Shown piece by piece: positions 7,032 to 14,310 of a DNA stretch of 38,134 nucleotides. Both the position numbers and the translations under genes were made by a program. A model generated the notes under the pieces. The model did no database searches. It saw nothing but the letters and a program-made list of their open reading frames with translations, and was not told where the DNA came from. The DNA is taken from the IMG/VR virus record IMGVR_UViG_3300022602_000228, positions 1 through 38,134 of that record; one strand, 5' to 3'. The first letter of the stretch is position 1; each line of letters begins with the position of its first letter. This stretch comes from a virus.

Positions 7032-7289
7032 TCAAAGTAGCTTAACCAGGGCTGCAACAATTCCGATAGCAAAAGCCATTAATGCGCCTTGTTTAATAAT
7101 TAGTCGTTGTTCCATTTTAATTAAGCGCGTGTCTATATCTTTACGTAAATCGTCTATATCTCGTTTAGTTGATAATTCATGCTGTGATTCAACAATAACG
7201 CGTACAAAGGCATCAGCCTGTTCTTGTGTAACGCCAACTGATTTTAATTTAATGACGGCTTCTTGGGTATCAAAAGTAATAGTGGTCAT
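7032..7289 (-). CDS. DUF1640 small coiled-coil membrane protein (type A)
   Basis: An 85-residue minus-strand protein beginning MTTITFDTQEAVIKLKSVGV and ending GALMAFAIGIVAALVKLL. The central segment (STKRDIDDLRKDIDTRL) is charged and heptad-like. GAGGAAAA lies before the ATG. It sits tail to tail with terL, only 7 bases from its stop, and its 5' side faces the divergent regulatory region of the portal operon. This placement, opposite to all surrounding structural genes, recurs for the copies at 13941 and 22554. The family function is unknown. Confidence 0.8.
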   Translation of the reverse strand: MTTITFDTQEAVIKLKSVGVTQEQADAFVRVIVESQHELSTKRDIDDLRKDIDTRLIKMEQRLIIKQGALMAFAIGIVAALVKLL

Positions 7290-7339
7290 ATTTTCCTCGA
7301 AGTTTTAATGACAGCATGATCTTGTTAGGTATTATTATA

Positions 7340-7348
7340 GGTCGTGAC
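7340..7348 (+). promoter_or_regulatory. GGTCGTGAC element upstream of the portal gene
   Basis: This exact copy lies 40 bases before the portal start in a divergent intergenic region. It extends to GGTCGTGACACTACGATTA, nearly the same as the copy before the tRNA block at 12481. GTGACA could act as a -35-like hexamer, with AATAAT 17 bases downstream as a -10-like hexamer. A strong hairpin begins five bases after the motif. Confidence 0.5.
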
Positions 7349-7353
7349 ACTAC

Positions 7354-7384
7354 GATTACCAGAATAAATAATTTTCTGGTAATC
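7354..7384 (+). promoter_or_regulatory. Leader hairpin directly before the portal start codon
   Basis: GATTACCAGAA and TTCTGGTAATC form a perfect 11-bp inverted repeat with a 9-base loop, ending four bases before the ATG at 7389. It occupies the place where a ribosome binding site should be; no other Shine-Dalgarno sequence is visible. It could control translation of the portal gene, act as a binding site for a regulator in DNA, or stabilise the 5' end of the mRNA. Confidence 0.6.
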
Positions 7385-7388
7385 AACT

Positions 7389-9983
7389 ATGTCAGACAAC
7401 GCGCAATCAGTCGCATTTAACGAAAATGCCCCACAAGACGAACGCAATGATGCGCTTGCTGAATTGCAAAAGTCCCATAAAACAAATGCTTTAAGCGATC
7501 TTATTCCAGCAGAGGCTGTTAGGGAGGTGATTGCTCATATTCACGAAGGCTATCAGGATGAAGCTATTCGTAAGGCGATGAATCCTAATATTGTTCCATT
7601 TCCAAGCAAACATGCTAAGCGCAGAGAAAAAGGTATGCAGTCAATCCAGTTGGATGACTGGCAGCTGTCAGTCAATGGCGACTTTTGGGAACGTCCTAGT
7701 GCATTAGGCTTTGATTCTTTACGCATGATGGTAGAGCAAACGCCTATACTAAATGCTATTGTCATGACTAGGGTAAGGCAGGTACAGCGCTTTGCTAGAG
7801 TGACAGAAGATAATAGGGATGCGCCGGGCTTTGAAATTAAGCATATTGATAAGTCACATCAACTTAATGATGCTGAGCAAGGCTCTATTCATCAGTTAAA
7901 CAGATTCATAGCTAATTGCGGGTGGGAATTTTCACCACGCAGGCGCAAAGCTTTAAGGCGTGATTCATTTGCTCAGTTCTTGGGCAAGGTAACTCGCGAC
8001 ACTTTAATAATGGATTCTGTCGGCATAGAGACCGAGTGGAAGCGTGATAAAGCCCAAGGAATGGATGGCTTTTACGCTGTTGACGGTGGCTCAATACGTT
8101 TATGTACGGAAGATGGTTATCGTGGCGATGATGAAATATTTGCGCTTCAAGTTGTGCAAGGAAGAGTCAGTGCAGCTTATAGCTTTGATGATTTGATTTA
8201 TGAGCCGCGCAATCCAAGATCTGATGTCTCTGTATGCGGCTATGGTCTGCCAGAAACAGAATTGCTGGTGCGAGTGGTGACAGGCTATCTAAATGCTTTA
8301 ACCTATAACATTAAAGGCTTTGATCAGAACGCTATTCCTAAGGGTATGTTGCACTTATCTGGCAACTATACTAATCAAGATATAGATGCCTTTAAGCGCT
8401 ACTGGAACTCGATGGTTAAGGGTATCAATAATCAATGGTCATTGCCGGTCATGGTTTCAAAAGATCAAGAGTCTAGGGCGAGCTTTGAGAAATTTGGAGT
8501 AGATTATGACGAGATGTACTTCGGCAAATGGATGACCTTTTTAACCTCTATTGCTTGCGCCATTTATGGTATGTCGCCATCTGAGATTAACTTTGATTCG
8601 TTTACTGCCGGTAGCTCCTCTGCGCTAGCTGGCTCTGATACTGCTGAAAAGCTAGCGGCGTCTAAGGACAGTGGCTTGCGGCCTGTATTGGCTTATTTTG
8701 AAAACCTAATCACTGATTACATTGTTTCTGATTTTTCAGATAAGTATGTTTTTCGATGGACAGGGCTTGACCCTCAAAACGCTGATGAAAAGTTTGAGCT
8801 GCGTAAGCTGTTATTGACAGTTAATGAGGCTAGGGCAGAGGAGGGCTATGAGGCTATAAAAGGTCCTATGGGTGATGCGCCTTTAAATCCGCAATTAGTA
8901 GGGCCATGGATGCAATTAACCCAGCAGCAGCCTGAACAGCCAGACTTTGGACAGCCTAGTCAAAGCTCTAGCAATGATAATCAAGGTGAACAAAAAAGCG
9001 ATACAGTTGAGAAAAAGCCCGATAGCGATACAGTAGAGCCTGCTCAAGAAGAGCAAGCGGCTGAACCAGCTAAGCCTGCGCAGCCTGCTCAAGGTGCTGA
9101 ATTAGCAAATGGTGATGAGGGATTGAGTAAATCATTTGAAGGTCATAAAGGCAGACCAGGGCATCAAGGCGGAAGTCAGGCCAAGTCTTCAACTGATAGT
9201 GATGAGGATTATTCGGCTCATTTACCAGATTCATCAAAAATTAGCTCACTTGAAGAGGCTGAAAAATACTTTAAAGATAATATTGAAGGAAACTGGGCTA
9301 TCACCATTAAAAGAAAGGCTGGGTTATTTGATGCAAAGCTAAATTTTAAGCAAAATCAGGATCATGCTTATACTAAAAAAAATAATGAAACTAATAAAAG
9401 GGAGTTTGAGGCTAAAAGAGCTTCTATGATGCAGTATATGGTGGACTGTATTGCTGATCCAGATGCTATCTTAGAAAACGGTGATAGGGAGATATTTGTA
9501 GAAAAAAATATTAATGGCGTTAATTATGTGGTTATTCTTAGTTGGTTTGAAAAAGAAAAGGAGTATCGCTTTAGATCGGCTCATTATTGGAGTAATAAGG
9601 AATTTGATCAAAATCGTAAATATTACAAAATGCCAGCTCCAAAAGGCAGGAAGTCCACTAAAAACAAAGCCCCTGAAAGGCTTAGTAAGTCTTTAGGGGC
9701 TTTAATCAAAGACACTGAAAATTTTGATAAGTCTTTAGTGTCTGCATCCGCACGGTTTTTAGACCTTACGGCCCCGCCCTTACCGATTTACCCGGAATCG
9801 CTCCAGCACCTATCAGATAGGCTCGATTGGGGACTTGACAGTGACGGCATCCCCCACGAAAGTAATTTTAGATGTATGGCTGATTTTGTCAAGTCTTTGG
9901 GTGGTTGGAATGAATTTGATTTTGAAAAAACAGAAGAGCTGGATTTTGGAACGCCTACACAAGTTATTTACACGATTGAATGA
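7389..9983 (+). CDS. Portal protein with C-terminal BECR-type nuclease-like domain
   Basis: An 864-residue protein. Residues about 90-510 form an HK97-type portal, with recognisable segments such as DLIYEPRNPRSDVSVCGYGL, KGMLHLSGNYTNQDIDAFK and IYGMSPSEINFDSF. The portal forms the dodecameric ring through which DNA enters the head. A Gln/Pro/Glu-rich linker (about 515-580) leads to the motif GHKGRPGHQGGS, which often precedes extra domains in phage head proteins. Residues about 620-745 then resemble the phage Barnase-EndoU-ColicinE5/D-RelE-like (BECR) nuclease domains: a helical part, ILENGDREIFVEK, a beta hairpin VNYVVILSW and the closing YRFRSAHYWSNKEF. A portal is normally 400-550 residues, so the extension is real. 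The nuclease activity is inferred from the fold-like pattern only. Confidence 0.85.
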   Translation: MSDNAQSVAFNENAPQDERNDALAELQKSHKTNALSDLIPAEAVREVIAHIHEGYQDEAIRKAMNPNIVPFPSKHAKRREKGMQSIQLDDWQLSVNGDFWERPSALGFDSLRMMVEQTPILNAIVMTRVRQVQRFARVTEDNRDAPGFEIKHIDKSHQLNDAEQGSIHQLNRFIANCGWEFSPRRRKALRRDSFAQFLGKVTRDTLIMDSVGIETEWKRDKAQGMDGFYAVDGGSIRLCTEDGYRGDDEIFALQVVQGRVSAAYSFDDLIYEPRNPRSDVSVCGYGLPETELLVRVVTGYLNALTYNIKGFDQNAIPKGMLHLSGNYTNQDIDAFKRYWNSMVKGINNQWSLPVMVSKDQESRASFEKFGVDYDEMYFGKWMTFLTSIACAIYGMSPSEINFDSFTAGSSSALAGSDTAEKLAASKDSGLRPVLAYFENLITDYIVSDFSDKYVFRWTGLDPQNADEKFELRKLLLTVNEARAEEGYEAIKGPMGDAPLNPQLVGPWMQLTQQQPEQPDFGQPSQSSSNDNQGEQKSDTVEKKPDSDTVEPAQEEQAAEPAKPAQPAQGAELANGDEGLSKSFEGHKGRPGHQGGSQAKSSTDSDEDYSAHLPDSSKISSLEEAEKYFKDNIEGNWAITIKRKAGLFDAKLNFKQNQDHAYTKKNNETNKREFEAKRASMMQYMVDCIADPDAILENGDREIFVEKNINGVNYVVILSWFEKEKEYRFRSAHYWSNKEFDQNRKYYKMPAPKGRKSTKNKAPERLSKSLGALIKDTENFDKSLVSASARFLDLTAPPLPIYPESLQHLSDRLDWGLDSDGIPHESNFRCMADFVKSLGGWNEFDFEKTEELDFGTPTQVIYTIE

Positions 9984-10615
9984 TAATGAAAAAAACTAAT
10001 TTACAACAAAAACTACCCATACAAAGCCGAAATGTTATAGATGGCGATGTGCTTTATTTTAAACATCCAGAGCATGGCGCATTATCTGGAAAGGTTCATG
10101 CTGTCGGTCAGCATGGCGTTCAGGTTCTTCATGAAAGCGGCGAGGATGGAGTGGTGCGCGTACCTTGGGCTGATGTGTTGGGGCATAAAGAACGTAGAGC
10201 CAGAAAGCTTGTTTTAGTTGAACGTGGCGAAGATGGCGCTATTGCTGAGGATGAAGATGGTAATCGTGTTTATGTCGAAGGCGAGGTGCCAGAGGAAGAA
10301 AAACCACTCAATAAAGCATTGCCTAGTGGTGATATTTCAGTGTTTGCGTTGAAAGAGCAAGCGGCCATTGATGCTGCGCTTATTTCTGCTGGATTTGTTC
10401 CGTCGATTGAGTACATACGCAAATCTTATGGTGAGCATTGGAACGAGCCACAAGTGAGTGCAGAAACGATTGCAGAAGCTCCTAAAGTAGACCTAGAGCC
10501 GTTGATTAAAGCGATTGCAGAGATTAAGGCTCATGCTGATATGGCTATTACTAATTTGCGTTCAGAACTAGCGTTAAAGTTAGCGCTTGGGGAAGGGAAT
10601 GGCGCTGCTGATTGA
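9980..10615 (+). CDS. Head-region accessory protein (211 aa)
   Basis: The ATG overlaps the portal stop (ATGA), with a second ATG six bases later. The N-terminal half (VIDGDVLYFKHPEHGALSGK to GEDGVVRVPWADVLGHKE) looks like a small beta-barrel, KOW- or SH3-like domain, found in proteins encoded beside portal genes in several phages. The middle is highly acidic, and the C-terminal part is helical (DLEPLIKAIAEIKAHADMAI), likely a coiled coil. The gene overlaps the start of the MuF gene by 17 bases. Location between portal and MuF suggests a virion or assembly role; exact function is unknown. Confidence 0.6.
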   Translation: MIMKKTNLQQKLPIQSRNVIDGDVLYFKHPEHGALSGKVHAVGQHGVQVLHESGEDGVVRVPWADVLGHKERRARKLVLVERGEDGAIAEDEDGNRVYVEGEVPEEEKPLNKALPSGDISVFALKEQAAIDAALISAGFVPSIEYIRKSYGEHWNEPQVSAETIAEAPKVDLEPLIKAIAEIKAHADMAITNLRSELALKLALGEGNGAAD

Positions 10616-11765
10616 TATATCAAATATTCCAGAGTGCTCTTGTGATGGCGCATTAGAGCATCTACACAAAGCACTGAATGATGAAGACGGTTTAGCGCAT
10701 GATATTTGGGCGCAACATGAAAGCCCATTTATACGTGAGCTAATCGAAAAGTTTACTGATCGTGGCCTATTTAAGATTGCTAAGGTTCAGGAGGAGTTGA
10801 AAAAGTGGCTGGCAGGCGATTATTACGTTCCTGCTCTAAGGCACACAACAGTTCCTGTAGGTTATATGGGTCGTTGGACACAAGCAGAGCTTGATTTAGT
10901 TTATACCTATTTGCAAAACATACCGCCAGATTTAATGACGCTAAATGATTGGTCTATGCTGATTGATTATACAGTACAGCGATATTTGCCGGCTGATCAA
11001 CTTAATGAAGAGGCTGAGTGGCTAGCGGTTAAGTCGGGATTAATGGGAAAGGCGCAAGTGCACATGGACAATATTGATATTGCTGCAGCTGCAACCATTG
11101 TTGAGGCATTGCCTTCGACTGTAGTAGAAGCGGTAACGATGTTTAACCTATCTCCAGCTGCTGAAGCGATTATGGAATATGGCAAGCTTTATGGTTGCGA
11201 GAATGTTCAGGCTGTTTCTGATGGGTTTAGGCATAAGCTTAAGAAGGTCATTTTAAATCATGAGTCAGCTAAGCTATTGAATGATGAGTCGTCTAATGCT
11301 CAGACGCTAGAACAAGCTTTATTTGATACGTTTTCATCAGCCAATAGAGATTGGCGCAGGATAGCCTTAACAGAAGCTGGTGAGATGGCTAATCAAGGCG
11401 TTATTGCCTCACTGCCTTCCGGTTCAAAAGTTAGGCGCATGGAAATGTATAGAGGCGCATGTCCGTTTTGTAAAAAGATCGATGGTCGTATTTTTAGCGT
11501 GGCTGATCCGTCAGATGAAGACAAGGATGGAGCTAGGCAAGTCTGGGTGGGTAAAACCAATATTGGCCGGTCATCTTCACCACGCAAGCGCAGTGGTAAC
11601 GAGTTAGTTGAGCGCCTACCATCTGAGTTATGGTGGGTATCTGCCGGGGTAATGCATCCCCATTGCCGCGGCCAGTGGGTGGCTATGGATTCGTCAGCTT
11701 TTGGTGATGATCCTGAGTTTGCTAGCTTTTTATCCAATTTGTTTAGTCATCAAGAGGGATTGTGA
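10599..11765 (+). CDS. Phage MuF-type head morphogenesis protein
   Basis: Starting at the ATG at 10599, which has GGGGAAGGGA just upstream, the product is 388 residues. The C-terminal region carries the MuF signature: an RRIALTEAGEMANQG helix (about residues 247-262), CPFCKKIDGRIF with Cys288 and Cys291, and VMHPHCRGQWVAM with HPHC at about 352. MuF proteins are minor capsid components built into the prohead near the portal and can be injected with DNA. The N-terminal 240 residues are helical and not recognised. It lies right after portal, the usual place, and its stop overlaps the next start (TGATG). Confidence 0.85.
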   Translation: MALLIDISNIPECSCDGALEHLHKALNDEDGLAHDIWAQHESPFIRELIEKFTDRGLFKIAKVQEELKKWLAGDYYVPALRHTTVPVGYMGRWTQAELDLVYTYLQNIPPDLMTLNDWSMLIDYTVQRYLPADQLNEEAEWLAVKSGLMGKAQVHMDNIDIAAAATIVEALPSTVVEAVTMFNLSPAAEAIMEYGKLYGCENVQAVSDGFRHKLKKVILNHESAKLLNDESSNAQTLEQALFDTFSSANRDWRRIALTEAGEMANQGVIASLPSGSKVRRMEMYRGACPFCKKIDGRIFSVADPSDEDKDGARQVWVGKTNIGRSSSPRKRSGNELVERLPSELWWVSAGVMHPHCRGQWVAMDSSAFGDDPEFASFLSNLFSHQEGL

Positions 11766-12466
11766 TGCTTAAAAAATGCTTAGCAATGGCAGTATTATGT
11801 CTGCCATTAACAGTGAGTGCAAAAGGAAGTCATAAGCTTGATACGACGCCAGAGGTTGCAGTTGGCGCTGTAACTGTTCAAATTGAAGATAACTATTATC
11901 ACAACACCAATTCATTTGATAGTAATGGTAATTTATTGCCTGTTGATACTGACTATATTAATGCCACAATTGGTTATTCATTTGATTTTGGACTGACTGT
12001 TCAGGCGGCCACCTATAACTGTCCTATATTTGGTGGAGGTGCTCAAAACTTTGAGTGCGATACTTACATTAATATTATTCAGCGCTTCAATTTGACAGAG
12101 CATTTTGGTGTAAATATTGGATCTCAAAATGGCACAGTCTTTGGTGTACCACAATGGCATCATGTTGATTTTGGCTTGCTGTCTTATCAAGTCACTAATG
12201 ATATAGAGATTCATTCTGGCAGTTATTTTGTTAATAGTTATTTGGCAACTATTCCTGTTGATGTGATCGATGTAACAACAGGCTTTGTTGTTAAGTTTAA
12301 TGAGAAATTTAGCTGGGAAATGGATTACTTTGGCGGACATAATAACTTATCAGGTGCGCAGTTAAACTGGTTTTATAAAAGTTACTATTTGGGTGTGATC
12401 ATACCTGAATCAGGCTCAGGCAATCAGTATGCAGGTGTAGTAGGTATGCGAATTACATCGTGGTAG
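11765..12466 (+). CDS. Exported beta-rich protein with signal peptide, probably outer membrane
   Basis: From the ATG at 11765, overlapping the MuF stop, the product is 233 residues. The N-terminus MLKKCLAMAVLCLPLTVSA followed by KG is a classical Sec signal peptide with an A-x-A-type cleavage site after about residue 19. The remainder alternates hydrophobic and polar residues in repeated strands rich in Tyr, Phe, Gly and Asn (for example INATIGYSFDFGLTVQAATY) and ends in an aromatic residue, Trp, like small outer-membrane beta-barrels. No family is recognised. An exported protein inside a head operon is unusual; it may be a lysogenic conversion or superinfection-exclusion factor, but this is speculation. 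Confidence 0.6.
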   Translation: MLKKCLAMAVLCLPLTVSAKGSHKLDTTPEVAVGAVTVQIEDNYYHNTNSFDSNGNLLPVDTDYINATIGYSFDFGLTVQAATYNCPIFGGGAQNFECDTYINIIQRFNLTEHFGVNIGSQNGTVFGVPQWHHVDFGLLSYQVTNDIEIHSGSYFVNSYLATIPVDVIDVTTGFVVKFNEKFSWEMDYFGGHNNLSGAQLNWFYKSYYLGVIIPESGSGNQYAGVVGMRITSW

Positions 12467-12480
12467 TTTTGCTTTATTTT

Positions 12481-12489
12481 GGTCGTGAC
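12481..12489 (+). promoter_or_regulatory. GGTCGTGAC element upstream of the tRNA block
   Basis: An exact copy 24 bases before tRNA-Asn. The longer match GGTCGTGACAATACGATTA is shared with the portal copy at 7340 apart from one base. GTGACA followed by a 17-base spacer and AATTAT would make a plausible promoter for the tRNAs. Because no protein start follows, this copy argues that the motif acts on DNA or transcription rather than on translation. Confidence 0.5.
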
Positions 12490-12513
12490 AATACGATTAG
12501 TCTTGTTAATTAT

Positions 12514-12588
12514 TCCTTGATAGCTCAGTGGTAGAGCGGTTGACTGTTAATCAATTGGTCGGTGGTTCGAGCCCATCTCAGGGAGCCA
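12514..12588 (+). tRNA. tRNA-Asn (GTT)
   Basis: The 75-base sequence folds into a full cloverleaf: acceptor TCCTTGA pairs with TCAGGGA, a D-arm GCTC/GAGC, an anticodon stem GTTGA/TCAAT around loop CTGTTAA (anticodon GTT) and a T-arm with TTCGAGC. The discriminator base is G and CCA is encoded. A GGTCGTGAC element lies just upstream. Confidence 0.93.
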
Positions 12589-12657
12589 AAAAAAACGGCA
12601 ATGCTGGAAGTCGGTAATGACCATGCGGATTCATGGACAAAGACAGTGTAATTTATA

Positions 12658-12733
12658 GGGGTCATAGCTCAGCTGATAGAGCGCTTGCCTTGCACGCAAG
12701 AGGTCGGGAGTTTGATCCTCCCTGGCTCCACCA
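12658..12733 (+). tRNA. tRNA-Ala (TGC)
   Basis: The 76-base sequence forms a cloverleaf with acceptor GGGGTCA/TGGCTCC, D-arm GCTC/GAGC, anticodon stem CTTGC/GCAAG with loop CTTGCAC (anticodon TGC) and T-arm GGGAG/CTCCC. CCA is encoded. It is 69 bases after tRNA-Asn, with no gene visible in that gap. Confidence 0.93.
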
Positions 12734-12748
12734 TTATTAAAACTATTT

Positions 12749-13225
12749 ATGACATATAAGTTTGTTAAAGCTCCTGATGAATATCCAGGGAAGATTTATA
12801 CATGCGGCAACAGAGTTCTTGAGCATCATCTTGTTTGGTGGCTAAACACTGGAGAGTTGATTAGTGACGATGATATAGTTCATCACAAAAATGAAGATAA
12901 AATGGACAATAGGTTTGATAACTTAATCCGAATGAGTCGGGGAGAGCATGCCAATCTTCATCACAAGATATACGGCGATGTGGAGTTAAATTGCGATTGT
13001 TGTGGTAAGAGCTTTATTAGAGCAGGCAGACTTTTAAAAAGGGCAAAATCTTTTTATTGTTCCAGACGCTGTTCTGCAATTATGACAAGAGGCTCTAGTG
13101 GGAAAACAGGTATAAACAAGCACACAGAATCTATAAAACAGATGAGATCATTAGGATTATCAACTTATTTTATAGCTGAATCTATTGGAATTAGCAGGAA
13201 TACGGTAATGAAGTACTGGGTTTAA
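12749..13225 (+). CDS. HNH homing-type endonuclease with zinc ribbon and HTH
   Basis: A 158-residue protein between tRNA-Ala and tRNA-Thr. The HNH core is IVHHKNEDKMDNRFDNLI (about residues 43-60), preceded by LEHHLVWW and followed by SRGEHANLHHK; the paired His and Asn residues of the motif are present. A zinc ribbon (CDCC at 82-85 and CSRRC at 104-108) and a C-terminal helix-turn-helix (about 128-156, LSTYFIAESIGISRNTVMKY) give DNA-binding parts. This arrangement matches free-standing phage HNH endonucleases that promote their own spread into phages lacking them. It may have inserted into the tRNA block and separated tRNA-Thr from the other two. Confidence 0.85.
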   Translation: MTYKFVKAPDEYPGKIYTCGNRVLEHHLVWWLNTGELISDDDIVHHKNEDKMDNRFDNLIRMSRGEHANLHHKIYGDVELNCDCCGKSFIRAGRLLKRAKSFYCSRRCSAIMTRGSSGKTGINKHTESIKQMRSLGLSTYFIAESIGISRNTVMKYWV

Positions 13226-13264
13226 GTTGACTCACTCAGTAACAACAACTATTTAAAGTTTTAA

Positions 13265-13340
13265 GCTGGTGTAGCTCAGTCGGTAGAGCAGCTGATTTGT
13301 AATCAGCCGGTCAGGAGTTCGAATCCCCTCACTAGCTCCA
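13265..13340 (+). tRNA. tRNA-Thr (TGT)
   Basis: A 76-base cloverleaf with acceptor GCTGGTG/CACTAGC, D-arm GCTC/GAGC, anticodon stem GCTGA/TCAGC with loop TTTGTAA (anticodon TGT), and a T-arm with TTCGAAT. CCA is encoded. It follows the HNH gene by 39 bases. Confidence 0.93.
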
Positions 13341-13368
13341 TTTCATCATCAATTTTAGCTAGCTTTCA

Positions 13369-13557
13369 TTAGGCTACGTCATTAATTGCAGCGCTAAGTA
13401 GCTCTATCGCAGTTTTAATTTTGTCTCTTGCTTCTCCCCATTCGTTATCCTTTTGTATATCAGAAAAATCCTCTTTATTCGAGCTGATAAAATGCATTTC
13501 AGCATCTATTACGAGCCGAAGAATATGATCAAGCCCAATTTTTTCTAATTTCGTCAT
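13369..13557 (-). CDS. Small hypothetical protein (62 aa), divergent from the Arc-like gene
   Basis: The product starts MTKLEKIGLDHILRLVIDAE and is acidic and mostly helical. The start is supported by AAAGGTG before the ATG on the minus strand. It is divergent from the Arc-like repressor gene and shares the gap with two palindromic operator copies, so the repressor may control it. No family is recognised. Its 3' end lies 28 bases from tRNA-Thr. Confidence 0.6.
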   Translation of the reverse strand: MTKLEKIGLDHILRLVIDAEMHFISSNKEDFSDIQKDNEWGEARDKIKTAIELLSAAINDVA

Positions 13558-13586
13558 AATACACCTTTAATTTCCTACTTTATTAA

Positions 13587-13636
13587 ATAGTAGCAGGTTG
13601 CTACTATTGGTTAATATAGCAGGTTGCTACTATAAT
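13587..13636 (+). promoter_or_regulatory. Operator pair and promoter of the Arc-like repressor
   Basis: TAGCAGGTTGCTACTAT occurs twice, at 13591-13607 and 13617-13633, 26 bases apart. The first copy sits in a perfect palindrome (ATAGTAGCA, GGT, TGCTACTAT; 13587-13607) and the second keeps the core TAGCA/TGCTA. The second copy runs into TATAAT at 13631-13636, and TTGGTT at 13607-13612 is a plausible -35 with an 18-base spacer. Ribbon-helix-helix repressors bind tandem operators as paired dimers, so the Arc-like protein encoded 30 bases downstream is the likely ligand, in an autoregulatory loop. Confidence 0.75.
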
Positions 13637-13666
13637 GCAAATTATTTATTTTTTTATGGAGCATTT

Positions 13667-13912
13667 ATGGAAGAAGATAAAAAAGAGGTGCTAAGTAATC
13701 TTAATCCAACGGCAATAAGAATGCCTACTGCCTTAAAGGATAGATTAAGAGCTGCGGCAAAAAATAATGACAGGAGCTTGAACTATGAAATAGTTGCAAG
13801 GCTTGAAGCGTCTCTTACAGTTGGGAATGATTTTGAGGGACTAAGTCCTGAACAAGCTCAGGCTGTAAAATTAATTATTTCTCAATTTAAGCAGGTCAAT
13901 CCTGCTCAATAG
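13667..13912 (+). CDS. Arc-like ribbon-helix-helix DNA-binding protein
   Basis: The ATG at 13667 follows a suitable GGAG, giving 81 residues; upstream starts would read through the promoter. The N-terminal part NLNPTAIRMPTALKDRLRAA and KNNDRSLNYEIVARLEASL is a typical Arc family ribbon-helix-helix: the beta strand (TAIRMP) contacts DNA and the two helices make the dimer. A short C-terminal helix follows (SPEQAQAVKLIISQF). Related phage proteins repress early or immunity genes. Two palindromic operator copies cover its own promoter, so self-repression is likely. Its stop is embedded in a 50-bp repeat shared with the right end of the window. Confidence 0.85.
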   Translation: MEEDKKEVLSNLNPTAIRMPTALKDRLRAAAKNNDRSLNYEIVARLEASLTVGNDFEGLSPEQAQAVKLIISQFKQVNPAQ

Positions 13913-13958
13913 ATACTCGAAACATTTGGGGTGCGTCAAATTAAAGCAACTTCACCAA
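13909..13958. repeat. 50-bp exact direct repeat, copy 1 (3' flank of a DUF1640 gene)
   Basis: This stretch is identical to 37799-37848. It covers the stop of the Arc-like gene, the 28 bases between genes and the last six codons of the minus-strand DUF1640 gene. The other copy has the same position relative to a truncated DUF1640 gene, so the repeat marks the end of a duplicated DUF1640 cassette. Confidence 0.9.
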
Positions 13959-14192
13959 TGCCGCAATTACAGCCACTTGCGCCATCATTAAAGCGCCTAC
14001 CCATTTAACAATATCAACTTTAAGTTCAAGAAGGTCAGTCTTAGAGGCTAGTGGTGCTATATCATTCTTAGTAGCTAACTCGCTTTGCGATTTTTTAAGA
14101 ACAGCAATCACTGTTTCTGATTGTTTTCTAGTAAATCCACTAGTTTCAAGTTCGTTAACTAATTCGTTGGTATCAAAAGTAATCGTTGTCAT
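13941..14192 (-). CDS. DUF1640 small coiled-coil membrane protein (type A)
   Basis: An 83-residue protein starting MTTITFDTNELVNELETSGF and ending VGALMMAQVAVIAALVKLL. AAGGAG lies before its ATG on the minus strand. It converges on the Arc-like gene and is divergent from the operon beginning at 14340; a GGTCGTGAC element lies in the gap. The middle (LATKNDIAPLASKTDLLELKVDI) is again a charged amphipathic helix. The last codons and 3' flank are identical to those of the broken copy at 37831-38016. Confidence 0.8.
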   Translation of the reverse strand: MTTITFDTNELVNELETSGFTRKQSETVIAVLKKSQSELATKNDIAPLASKTDLLELKVDIVKWVGALMMAQVAVIAALVKLL

Positions 14193-14301
14193 CGCTATAG
14201 CTCCTTAAGATAATTTTATCAACATACCGAAACGGTTGGGGGTTGTCAAATATCCACGTCCTACCATTTTATGTTTTGCACTTAATTGTTAGCTTGTCTT
14301 A

Positions 14302-14310
14302 GGTCGTGAC
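14302..14310 (+). promoter_or_regulatory. GGTCGTGAC element upstream of the polyvalent-protein operon
   Basis: An exact copy 29 bases before the ATG at 14340. Between motif and start lies an AT-rich inverted repeat, AATTTAA at 14316 and TTAAATT at 14331. With GTGACA as a -35-like box, AATTAA falls 17 bases downstream. Confidence 0.5.

Noticed and set aside
7000-7308. Plus-strand open frame after terL
   Set aside because: It is antisense to the DUF1640 gene at 7032-7289, which has a proper start and family sequence.
12589-12657. Possible degenerate tRNA between tRNA-Asn and tRNA-Ala
   Set aside because: No acceptor or T-arm could be paired; only a short CCATG/CATGG repeat is visible.
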